NCBI GenBank assembly: GCA_023428905.1
Contig: JAEYWP010000007.1
Coordinates: 416,980-480,979 of the forward strand
Length of the DNA: 64,000 nucleotides
Source of the DNA: Verrucomicrobiota bacterium
Lineage (GTDB): Bacteria; Verrucomicrobiota; Verrucomicrobiia; Opitutales; Opitutaceae
Direction of reading: 5' to 3'
Shown: positions 15,908 to 23,148 of the stretch, piece by piece
How positions within the stretch are numbered: the stretch's first letter is position 1
Layout: each line of letters begins with the position of its first letter
Made by a program: the position numbers and the translations under genes
The notes under the pieces: generated by a model
The model's database searches: none
Seen by the model: only the letters and a program-made list of their open reading frames with translations
Told to the model about the DNA's origin: nothing

Positions 15908-16438
15908 TTAGGACTTGGCTTTTGCCTTGGCGGCTGCTTCCGCAGCGGCTTTTTCGGCGGCGGCGATCTTGTTGAGGACGTCTTCGAGGGCCTTCTGGTT
16001 ACCTTCGGCCTGCTTGACGTAGCTCTTCAGGAACTCCTGCTCGCTCATGTAAGATTTCTTCTGTTCTTCGATCTTTGCGATCTCTTCCTTTTCTGCGGCG
16101 ACGTCCTTATTCAGGCGTTCGATCTGGCGGCCGAGGCGCTCCTGTTCGCGGAAGGATTTCTCGCGTTCAGCGATCAAGGCTTCGCGCGCATCGCGGTCAG
16201 CCTGTTCCTTGGCATCGCGTTCCGCCTTTTCATTCTTACGGCGGTTGGCCTGCACGATGGCGTCTTCGTAGGCCTTTTTGCGGGCCTCGACTTCATCCTG
16301 CAGTTTCTTCTGCCGGATGGCCTCCTTCTTCTGTTTGTCAGCCAAAGCTTTCGCTTCGAGATCTTTGGCGGCGTTCCAATAGAAGAAGGTGAAAATCAGA
16401 ACACCGATTAGCGGGACGAGGAAGTAGACTTTCTTCAT
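15908..16438 (-). CDS. Membrane-anchored coiled-coil protein 1 of the ton operon
   Basis: 176 residues. The N-terminal membrane helix (residues ~5-21, FLVPLIGVLIFTFFYW) is followed by an almost uninterrupted coiled coil to the Ala/Lys-rich C-terminus (EKAAAEAAAKAKAKS). There is no enzymatic motif and no named family. It lies 12 bp downstream of the TPR gene and resembles the next gene in length and architecture. A role as a structural accessory of the Ton machinery is suggested by position only. Confidence 0.75.
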   Translation of the reverse strand: MKKVYFLVPLIGVLIFTFFYWNAAKDLEAKALADKQKKEAIRQKKLQDEVEARKKAYEDAIVQANRRKNEKAERDAKEQADRDAREALIAEREKSFREQERLGRQIERLNKDVAAEKEEIAKIEEQKKSYMSEQEFLKSYVKQAEGNQKALEDVLNKIAAAEKAAAEAAAKAKAKS

Positions 16439-16450
16439 GTGAAAGGGGAA

Positions 16451-17818
16451 TCAGAAGGATTGGTTCTTTTGGGCTTCTTTCTGGGCTTCGCGGTCTTTGA
16501 TCGCTTCGTTGATCGCGTCCAAGAGGCGAACGGCGTCGCGATTGTCCGGATCCGCCTTGAGGGCGTTTTCCGCGGCTGCCTTCGCTTCGTCGTAATTTTT
16601 CATTTCCGACGCGAAGTAGGCGAGGAGCAGGTAAGCCTGCACCGGCTTGTCGAGGCCCTTTTGGAGCGAGACTTTAACGGCGTTGTAGGCGTCCTGGGTC
16701 CGATCCAGCGTGTAATAGATGCTGGCGATCTGGAAATCCAGTGAGCCGGCCTTGGGGAAGCGTTTGGAGGCTTCGCGGAGGGCTTCGACCGCCTTCAGCT
16801 CCTTGTGGACCTGCTGGTAGGCGCCGGCGAGGAGGCCCCAGTTGTCCAGGGTATTCTCGATGTTGCCATTGCGCAGACCGGCCTCGAGCAGCTCGATGGC
16901 GCGATCGTACTGCTTGATGTTGTAGTAGATACCCACCAAGGAGTAATTGTCCTTGGGTGTGTTCATGATGCCGTACTGCTGGGCACGCTCGATGGCGTTG
17001 ATCGCACGAACGTTTTCTTCCATCTGCAGGTACGTGGCGGCGAGTTGCTGCCAGTACTGCTTGGAATTCGGCACCTGCTTGACGAGGAGTTCCAGGACCT
17101 CCGCGGAGCGCTTGAAGTCGCCCTGCTGCTGAAGGGTGGCGTAGAGGAGCACGTAGAACTGCTCCTTCGGTTTGATCGCCATCCGCATGCCCTTCTCGAC
17201 TTCCACCTGGGCCTGCTTGATCAGCCCCATGTCGACCTTATCGGGATTGATCTGGGCCTGGCTGAGGAGGATGGAAGCAGCAAACTGCTGCATGTCCGGA
17301 TTGGGAGTCCGGGACTCGTCGAGGTAACGGCGAACGTAGGAGTAAGCCTTGGCGTACACGCGGCGCTGCTCATCGGCACCCTTGGCCGCCTGGGCTTCCT
17401 GACCCCAGAGCTGGGCCAAATACAACACCAGCTCGTGAATCACCTTCTGATCGAAGTACTTGTACTTGTCAGAGAGGGCGAGGGTGTTTTCCAGCGGAAC
17501 AATGGCCTGCTTGAGCTCGTTTTTCGCGAAGTGGAGCTGCGCCTTTTCCAGCGAGAGGACAGCCATGTCATAGCTGTTCTTGTCCGCTTTGGCGATGAGC
17601 TCGTCGATCAGCCGCAGGGCTTCGTCGTAGTTCTTCGCTTCCTTGGCGTTTTTGATCGCGTTGTTGAGCTGCTCGGACACGCGGTCGGTCAGCTCCTTTG
17701 GAGCCTCGGCGTTCTGAGCCCAACCCGTCGCGGCCCCCACGAGCAGGGCTCCGACGAGCAGCGCCCTGGCGCTGCGACCGGCGGATGAGCTGAGGGAGTT
17801 GAGTCGGAGATTATTCAT
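16451..17818 (-). CDS. Periplasmic TPR-repeat protein of the ton operon
   Basis: 455 residues. An N-terminal signal peptide (ARALLVGALLVGAATGWAQ) is followed by tetratricopeptide-like repeats through most of the protein; clear units include NYDEALRLIDELIAKADKN, QYDRAIELLEAGLRNGN and NYDEAKAAAENALKADPDN. A Lys/Glu/Gln-rich tail ends it. TPR proteins downstream of tonB occur in similar operons and are assumed to act with the Ton complex as scaffolds; the partner is unknown. The start overlaps the end of tonB by 8 bp, so translation is probably coupled. Confidence 0.85.
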   Translation of the reverse strand: MNNLRLNSLSSSAGRSARALLVGALLVGAATGWAQNAEAPKELTDRVSEQLNNAIKNAKEAKNYDEALRLIDELIAKADKNSYDMAVLSLEKAQLHFAKNELKQAIVPLENTLALSDKYKYFDQKVIHELVLYLAQLWGQEAQAAKGADEQRRVYAKAYSYVRRYLDESRTPNPDMQQFAASILLSQAQINPDKVDMGLIKQAQVEVEKGMRMAIKPKEQFYVLLYATLQQQGDFKRSAEVLELLVKQVPNSKQYWQQLAATYLQMEENVRAINAIERAQQYGIMNTPKDNYSLVGIYYNIKQYDRAIELLEAGLRNGNIENTLDNWGLLAGAYQQVHKELKAVEALREASKRFPKAGSLDFQIASIYYTLDRTQDAYNAVKVSLQKGLDKPVQAYLLLAYFASEMKNYDEAKAAAENALKADPDNRDAVRLLDAINEAIKDREAQKEAQKNQSF

Positions 17819-18476
17819 CGTTGTTCAGATTAAAGACCATGGGGACCATCATGCGGGTGTTGACGGCCTTGCCGCCTTTGCGACCCGGGCGGAACTTCCA
17901 TTTCGAGACCGCCTGCAGGGCGGCTGCCTCGAACTCACGCTGGGAGGACTTCACCACGAAGGGATCGCGCACATCGCCATTGGTATCGACGATGAACTGG
18001 ATCGTGACTTCGCCGTTGATACCGGCGCGGCGCATTTCGAACGGATACGTGGGCTTGGCCTGGAATTTGGCCACCGGCTGCTGGTCGAGGTTCTTGATGT
18101 CGAAGATCTCGCCGAAGCCTTTGCCCGAGCCACCGCGGATGGGACCCGTCGGGATCGTGATCACGCCCGTGGGCTTGCCCATGTTGGGCGGGGGCGGCGG
18201 CTGAATCTGCTGCACGAAGGAGTCGACCTGGACCACACCGGGGACGTCGACCAAGCTCGGGGGAGCGATGGGCGAAACCTCGGCGGCGGGTTCGGAGGAG
18301 TCGACCACTTCGGGCTCTTCCGGCGGCAGTTCCGGCATCTGGATCAGCTCGACGGTGGGCGTTTCCTCCTGCTGGACCTGCTTCTTGGGACGGCTCTTCA
18401 GGAGCTCACCGCCAACGGCCACTCCACCGTGTACCAGGATTGAAATGAGAATACCAATGATGAGATCGCGACGCAT
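17811..18476 (-). CDS. tonB: TonB-family energy transducer
   Basis: 221 residues: an N-terminal membrane helix (LIIGILISILVHGGVAVGG), a Pro/Glu-rich periplasmic linker (PELPPEEPEV, IQPPPPPNMG) and a C-terminal TonB domain (YPFEMRRAGINGEVTIQFIV ... ALQAVSKWKFRPG). It transmits the proton-motive force from ExbB/ExbD to TonB-dependent outer-membrane receptors. It lies 11 bp after the second exbD gene and overlaps the TPR gene. The His in the membrane helix (SILVHGG) matches the conserved TonB transmembrane His. Confidence 0.93.
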   Translation of the reverse strand: MRRDLIIGILISILVHGGVAVGGELLKSRPKKQVQQEETPTVELIQMPELPPEEPEVVDSSEPAAEVSPIAPPSLVDVPGVVQVDSFVQQIQPPPPPNMGKPTGVITIPTGPIRGGSGKGFGEIFDIKNLDQQPVAKFQAKPTYPFEMRRAGINGEVTIQFIVDTNGDVRDPFVVKSSQREFEAAALQAVSKWKFRPGRKGGKAVNTRMMVPMVFNLNNDE

Positions 18477-18487
18477 GGTGCGGTAGA

Positions 18488-18919
18488 TTATTTGCCGGAG
18501 GGGCGGTAGGCCGTTTCCAGCGAGACCTGGTCGATGCCAGCTTTGCGGATTTCGTCGAGGACCAGCACGGTCGCCCCGAAACGCGCGCGGTCGTCGCCGG
18601 AGACGAGGATACGCGGGCTTTCGGTGGACTGCTTGTACTGGAAGAGGCGGGGGGCCACTTCGTTCATCGAGATCGGTTCACGATTCCAATAAACGGACCC
18701 GGCGTCGGAAACCTGGATGATCACCGGTTCCTCGTCTTTGCTCGCCTTGGAGTTGCTCGCCACCGGGAGATTCACCGGGACGGACTGGATTCGGTTCAGC
18801 GAAAGCGTGAACAGAACGAAGGTTGCCAGGAGGAAGAAAACGACGTCGATCAGAGGAACGATTTCGATACGCGCCTTTTTCTTGCCTGGAGAAGCTGCTG
18901 CGGAACCACCACCGGCCAT
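18488..18919 (-). CDS. exbD: ExbD/TolR biopolymer transport protein (second copy)
   Basis: 143 residues: a short cytoplasmic Lys-rich head, a membrane helix with the essential Asp (IEIVPLIDVVFFLLATFVLF), and a periplasmic domain ending VLDEIRKAGIDQVSLETAYRP. Part of the proton channel that powers TonB. The first ~50 residues are nearly identical to the preceding exbD while the periplasmic halves differ, which suggests duplication followed by divergence of the partner-facing part. Confidence 0.94.
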   Translation of the reverse strand: MAGGGSAAASPGKKKARIEIVPLIDVVFFLLATFVLFTLSLNRIQSVPVNLPVASNSKASKDEEPVIIQVSDAGSVYWNREPISMNEVAPRLFQYKQSTESPRILVSGDDRARFGATVLVLDEIRKAGIDQVSLETAYRPSGK

Positions 18920-18959
18920 AGTAGGAAAGGGTTAAAGAGGGAGATTGAAGGGTGACCGG

Positions 18960-19391
18960 TTAATTCCCGCCCTGGCGGACGCGGGTTTCGATCAGGATCT
19001 TCTGGATGCCGGCCTTGCGCACTTCGTCGAAGACGTAGCGTGCCTGGGAGAACAGGGCGGCCTCATCGCCGTTGATCAGGACCTTCGGATTCGGCTCGAC
19101 CTGCTTATAGGCCTGCAGGCGGGTGATAAATTCATCGAGCGAGATCGGGTCTTTGTCCCAGGCGAGGGTACCTTCCTCCGTCACCGAGATGGTGATCGAG
19201 CCGGCGGGATCGCGCGGATCGCTCGTGGCACTTTGCGGAAGGGTCACATTCAGACCTCCGGATTTGTTCAGCGAGAGGGTAAAGAGAACGAAGGTCGCCA
19301 GGAGAAAGAACACCACGTCGATCAACGGGATGATCTCAATGCGCGCCTTCTTCTTACCACTAGACGACATGCCACCAGAAGAGCCAGCCAT
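18960..19391 (-). CDS. exbD: ExbD/TolR biopolymer transport protein (first copy)
   Basis: 143 residues with the same ExbD plan as its neighbour: a GKKKARIEI head, PLIDVVFFLLATFVLFTLSL carrying the channel Asp, and a periplasmic domain ending in VFDEVRKAGIQKILIETRVR. The start at 19391 (MAGSSGGMSSSGKKK) is preferred to an in-frame start 42 bp upstream because it mirrors the N-terminus of the second copy. Two different ExbD proteins per ExbB are common in Bacteroidetes and Verrucomicrobia. Confidence 0.93.
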   Translation of the reverse strand: MAGSSGGMSSSGKKKARIEIIPLIDVVFFLLATFVLFTLSLNKSGGLNVTLPQSATSDPRDPAGSITISVTEEGTLAWDKDPISLDEFITRLQAYKQVEPNPKVLINGDEAALFSQARYVFDEVRKAGIQKILIETRVRQGGN

Positions 19392-19486
19392 GGGAGAATG
19401 AGTTCGGAGGAAAGGGAGAGGAGACAGAATCACTGGCCGCCGCCGACAGGACGGCGGCCGGTGCGAGGAGAATCAGAAACAGACGG

Positions 19487-20149
19487 TTAGGAAACCGTCG
19501 CTTCGTTCTTGCGGAGGATCAGCTCGAGGGCGTTCGACGCGTCAGCCACCTCATGCTTCGCTTCTTCAGCGCGGGCATTGAGATAGTTGAAGGGCAGCAG
19601 GCCGACGATGGCGATGGCGAGACCGCAGGCGGTCGCGATCAGCGCTTCACCGATACCACCCATGATCGCGCTCGCACCCGCGGCGACGTCGCCGGAGGCA
19701 CCGAGAGCGCCGAAGGTGGCCATCATGCCCGTCACGGTACCGAGAAGACCGAGCAGCGGGGCAGCGGTGATCACCGTGTCGAGGGTCGCCATACCCTGGC
19801 TGAAGCGGTTGAGCTCCTGGTTGGAGGCGCGGATAAAGGCATTGGAGAGCGAGCTGTCGCGGTGCGTCAGCGCGTAGGTGAGGATGCGGGCGACGAAGTC
19901 CTTGCTCTGCTTGCCGAGGGCGATGGCGCCTTCGATATCGCGGGCTTCCACGCGCTCGAGCATCTTTTCGACGGTCTCGGGCTCGCGGCTGGCATTTTCA
20001 CGGATGATGAAGAGCATGCGCTCCACCACGACAGTGATGCCGAGGAACGAAACGATCAGGATGGGCCACATGATGGGACCGCCGTGCTTGAACAGCTCCA
20101 TCGGCGTCTGGTTCATCAAGAAGGCAATTGGCAGACTAGCAGTGATCAT
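19487..20149 (-). CDS. exbB: ExbB/TolQ/MotA proton-channel family protein
   Basis: 220 residues with three membrane segments: PIMWPILIVSFLGITVVVER near the N-terminus and two after a long cytoplasmic loop, LDTVITAAPLLGLLGTVTGM and AIMGGIGEALIATACGLAIAIVGLL. The TAAPLLGLLGTVTGM block is the family signature with channel-lining Thr residues. It is the first gene of the operon exbB-exbD-exbD-tonB-TPR-coiled coil-coiled coil, all on the minus strand and ending at the terminator near 15.3 kb. Confidence 0.94.
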   Translation of the reverse strand: MITASLPIAFLMNQTPMELFKHGGPIMWPILIVSFLGITVVVERMLFIIRENASREPETVEKMLERVEARDIEGAIALGKQSKDFVARILTYALTHRDSSLSNAFIRASNQELNRFSQGMATLDTVITAAPLLGLLGTVTGMMATFGALGASGDVAAGASAIMGGIGEALIATACGLAIAIVGLLPFNYLNARAEEAKHEVADASNALELILRKNEATVS

Positions 20150-20589
20150 AGTTGTTGGGTGGATTTAAGGAGAGGGAAGGGAAAGCGGACGGGGTGAAAG
20201 CACCACACAGGGTGGGGGACGAAGCAGGGGAACGGGGCGGGGGCTGATAGGTTAACGCTTTTGACCGCGTTTTCTTAATTATGCTCAAAAAATGCTAAGG
20301 GTTTGCCTGAATGCCGCAACTGGGCCGCCGCAACAAAGCGAAATCACGGGATGCACGCGCATATTAGGCACAACGGGTGGGTGCATTCGATGAAGCACGT
20401 TCATTGCGACCCAGCTGCAAACGGACGCTGTGCATCCGACGTCGACGGCGAGCCCCCGTGGTGACGTTGCCAGGCGGGCAGGGAGGGAGGGAGAAACACG
20501 GCCATTCGCCGGGTCGATTCGCTGTGTGGGTAAGGGGTGATCGCAGCTCCGAACATCACTTCACGTCATTCAAAGTCGTCTCTTGGAGA
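20150..20589. other. 440-bp non-coding region between exbB and the tRNA cluster
   Basis: No gene was recognised on either strand. The stretch 20240-20300 is AT-richer than its surroundings (TTTTCTTAATTATG and neighbours) and is the likely place for the promoter of the exb-ton operon, but no convincing -35/-10 pair could be assigned. No T-run terminator for the tRNA transcript was seen. Confidence 0.5.
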
Positions 20590-20663
20590 TGGCTGCCCGG
20601 CTAGGACTCGAACCTAGACAAGCAGAGTCAGAATCTGCTGTGCTACCATTACACCACCAGGCA
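20590..20663 (-). tRNA. tRNA-Gln (anticodon CTG)
   Basis: Full cloverleaf on the minus strand: acceptor TGCCTGG / CCGGGCA, anticodon stem GCAGA-TCTGC around loop TTCTGAC, and T-loop GGTTCGAGTCC. Discriminator G and a genome-encoded CCA are present. Third in a tandem Lys-Thr-Gln tRNA cluster. Confidence 0.95.
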
Positions 20664-20693
20664 GTGGCTTGTTCGCATCGGCGATCCCTCAGG

Positions 20694-20768
20694 TGGAGCC
20701 GGCGATGGGATTCGAACCCGCAACCGCCTGTTTACAAAACAGGTGCTCTACCGTTGAGCTACGCCGGC
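20694..20768 (-). tRNA. tRNA-Thr (anticodon TGT)
   Basis: Acceptor GCCGGCG / CGCCGGC, D-arm AGCTCAACGGTAGAGC, anticodon loop TTTGTAA, T-loop GGTTCGAATCC, discriminator T and encoded CCA. Middle gene of the tRNA cluster. Confidence 0.95.
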
Positions 20769-20833
20769 GAAAGAAGAAGAGACGCCGTCGTCCAAGAAAT
20801 TGGCATGACGAGAAGAGAAAGAACGGAAGACTT

Positions 20834-20908
20834 TGGTGGCTCCCCGGGGACTCGAACCCCGAACCAACTGATTAAGAGTCAGCTGCTCTACCATTGAGCT
20901 AGGAAGCC
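20834..20908 (-). tRNA. tRNA-Lys (anticodon CTT)
   Basis: Acceptor GGCTTCC / GGGAGCC, D-arm TAGCTCAATGGTAGAGCA, anticodon loop CTCTTAA, T-loop GGTTCGAGTCC, discriminator A and encoded CCA. First gene of the tRNA cluster; a TTGACA at 20954-20949 (minus) could be its -35 element, but the -10 is poor. Confidence 0.94.
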
Positions 20909-21323
20909 AAAAAGTGGAACCGCGAAAAACTCAGATCACGCCGGGTGTTGTCAAACCCTTTTCGGTGGAAACTTTCGCCGCGACGGCGACGGACTTGGCT
21001 TTGAGTTTTGTATTCATTGTCATGTTACAGGGTGGTGGTGGAGCCTGCTCCGATCCGTGCGCCTCCCTCTGCCGCGGAGCGGGGGAGAGGCTGCGAACCG
21101 AACGGGTCAGGCGCGGCGGTTTTAGCAGTCGATGTGCCGCCTTGTGCGATTTGGTGAAGTAGAGAAAGGATTCATCATTCAGCAGCGGATGGACCATCGG
21201 ATCGATGTCAGACCGCGAACCCCGGATAATGCCGGCCCGGGTGACGGGTCCCATCGGGCCGCTTTCCTGGGTTTTTCCCCTTGCCAGCGATGCGCCGCTC
21301 CTCTGTTTTCTCCCGCTCCACTC
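20909..21323. other. 415-bp non-coding region upstream of rpmI
   Basis: It separates the divergent tRNA cluster from rpmI-rplT. No infC gene is present, although infC precedes rpmI in many bacteria. No protein-like reading was recognised. It must contain the promoter of rpmI, and a ribosomal-protein leader is possible but not identifiable by eye. Confidence 0.5.
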
Positions 21324-21518
21324 ATGCAAAAGACCAAAAAGTCCGTTGCCAAACGCTTCAAGCTGTCCGCCAAGGGCAAGCTTGTGCGACGCACGCCGGG
21401 CTTCCGTCACTTGCTCGCTTCGAAGACCGCCAAGCAGAAACGCCGCGCTTCGAAAGACAAGCTCGTGGCCGAAGGCCATGCCAAGCCGCTGATCCGTTGC
21501 CTCCCGCACGGTCTCTAA
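21324..21518 (+). CDS. rpmI: Ribosomal protein bL35
   Basis: 64 residues, the standard size. The sequence begins MQKTKKSVAKRFKLSAKGK and contains the basic RRTPGFRHLLASKT block typical of bL35, a component of the 50S subunit. It is followed by rplT after 74 bp, as in most bacteria. Confidence 0.96.
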   Translation: MQKTKKSVAKRFKLSAKGKLVRRTPGFRHLLASKTAKQKRRASKDKLVAEGHAKPLIRCLPHGL

Positions 21519-21592
21519 TAGCGTTCCTCCCTAACTTCGCTCGGCGGGTGATTCCTTAGGCGACCCGACAGCGACCAAATCCATCCAATAAC

Positions 21593-21970
21593 ATGCCTCG
21601 TGCCACAAACTCCCCCGCCTCGCGCAAGCGTCGCAAGAAAGTCCTGAAGTACGCCAAGGGCTACTTCGGCAATAAATCCAAGCTGTTCCGCTACGCTAAA
21701 GAAGCGGTCCAGCATGCCTGGCAGTACGCGTATGCCGCGCGCCGCAAAAAGAAGGGCGATTTTCGCTCCCTTTGGATCGTGCGCCTCAACGCCGCCTGCC
21801 GCAACGCCGGCATCAGCTACAGCCGCTTCATCGAAGGTCTCAAGGCCGCCAACATCACGCTCGATCGCAAGGTCCTCTCCGACATTGCGGTGCGCGACGA
21901 GGTCGCCTTTAACGCGCTGGTTGCCAAGGCCCAGGACGCGTTGAAGACCAAGGCCAGCAGCAAGGCCTAA
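21593..21970 (+). CDS. rplT: Ribosomal protein bL20
   Basis: 125 residues. The start MPRATNSPASRKRRKKVLKYAKGYFG and the segment RDLW-like SLWIVRLNAACRNAGISYSRF are characteristic of bL20, an early 50S assembly protein. The C-terminus is slightly extended with a Lys/Ala/Ser tail. In several bacteria L20 represses its own operon through an mRNA leader; whether it does here cannot be judged. Confidence 0.96.
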   Translation: MPRATNSPASRKRRKKVLKYAKGYFGNKSKLFRYAKEAVQHAWQYAYAARRKKKGDFRSLWIVRLNAACRNAGISYSRFIEGLKAANITLDRKVLSDIAVRDEVAFNALVAKAQDALKTKASSKA

Positions 21971-22017
21971 TCTGAAACACGCGAGCCGGCGGCTCGCCTC
22001 CCTTTCAGCCTTCCTGG

Positions 22018-22056
22018 AGGACGGGCCTCGTATCGAGGTGCCGTCCTTCATTTTTT
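22018..22056 (+). terminator. Terminator (or attenuator) between rplT and pheS
   Basis: Long imperfect stem AGGACGG-CCTCG / CGAGG-CCGTCCT with a 3-nt loop, then TTCATTTTTT, ending 22 bp before the pheS start. A second hairpin GCGAGCC-GGC-GGCTCGC (21981-21997) precedes it. Because it directly abuts pheS, attenuation is conceivable, but no Phe-rich leader peptide was found. Confidence 0.75.
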
Positions 22057-22077
22057 CCACCCCTGCCGTTTTCCGTC

Positions 22078-23121
22078 ATGCAAGACCTCCTCTCCGCACT
22101 GCTGGCCAAAGCGCAGCACGAACTGCCCCAGCTGAAGACGCGCCCCGAATTTGAGGCCGCCAAAGCGCGCTTCGTCGGGCCCAATGGCGAGCTCACCGCG
22201 CTGATGAAGCAGATGGGCGCCGTGCCCAAGGAGCAGCGGCCCGCCCTCGGCAAGCTGATCAACGAAACCAAGACCCAGCTGCAGGCGCTGCTCGACACCG
22301 CCCTTCAGCAAATCGAGGCCGGTGAACTGGAGGCCCAACTCGGCCCCGCCATCGACCCCACGCTGCCCTCCCCGGACGCCGCCCGCGGCACCCACCACCC
22401 CCTCACCCTGGTGCGGGAGGAGATGTGCCGCATCCTCGCCAAGGTCGGCTTCAGCGTGGTCGAGGGGCCGGAAGTTGAGACCGAATATTACTGCTTCGAC
22501 GCCCTTAATACCCCCGCGGACCACCCGGCGCGCGACGCCCAGGACACGTTTTACCTGCCCGAGGCAGCTCGTTTCGGCAACGTCCTGAAGAAAAACCCGG
22601 GCGAGAAGTATCTCCTGCGCACCCACACGTCCTCGGTGCAGATCCGCACCATGCTGTCCCGCCAGCCACCGATCCGCATCGTGTCGCCGGGCCGGGTTTA
22701 CCGTCGCGATACGACAGACGCCACCCACTCGGCCAATTTTCACCAGCTGGAATGCCTCTACGTGGACAAGAATGTCACCGTGCGCGACCTCAAGGCCCTG
22801 CTGGATTACATCTTCGCCTCCCTCCTCGGCCGCGACACCAAGACCCGTTTCCGTCCGCACTATTTCGGCTACACCGAACCGAGCTTCGAGGTCGACCTCA
22901 GCGCGAAACACCTGCCCAAGGTAAACAAGGAGTGGATCGAGATCGGGGGCTGCGGCATGGTCGACCCGGTCGTGTTCGAGGGCATGGGCTACGACCCGAA
23001 GGTGTGGAGTGGATACGCGTTCGGCATGGGCCTCGAACGCCTCGCCATGCTCCTCTACGGGATCGATGACATCCGCTATTTCTACCAGAACGACCTGCGG
23101 TTCCTCCGGCAGTTCTCCTGA
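22078..23121 (+). CDS. pheS: Phenylalanyl-tRNA synthetase alpha subunit
   Basis: 347 residues. An N-terminal coiled-coil arm (tRNA binding) is followed by a class II catalytic core, with HHPLTLVREEMCRILAKVGF, GPEVETEYYCFDALNTPADHP, LRTHTSSVQIRTM and the C-terminal GFGMGLERLAML-type motif 3 (FGMGLERLAMLLYGIDDIR). With PheT it forms the alpha2-beta2 enzyme that charges tRNA-Phe. pheT follows after 27 bp. Confidence 0.97.
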   Translation: MQDLLSALLAKAQHELPQLKTRPEFEAAKARFVGPNGELTALMKQMGAVPKEQRPALGKLINETKTQLQALLDTALQQIEAGELEAQLGPAIDPTLPSPDAARGTHHPLTLVREEMCRILAKVGFSVVEGPEVETEYYCFDALNTPADHPARDAQDTFYLPEAARFGNVLKKNPGEKYLLRTHTSSVQIRTMLSRQPPIRIVSPGRVYRRDTTDATHSANFHQLECLYVDKNVTVRDLKALLDYIFASLLGRDTKTRFRPHYFGYTEPSFEVDLSAKHLPKVNKEWIEIGGCGMVDPVVFEGMGYDPKVWSGYAFGMGLERLAMLLYGIDDIRYFYQNDLRFLRQFS

Positions 23122-23148
23122 CGCGTCAACCTCGCCTTCCGCGCTCCC

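Noticed and set aside
20583..20897. Short plus-strand open frames over the tRNA cluster
   Set aside because: They overlap three convincing minus-strand tRNA genes with encoded CCA ends.
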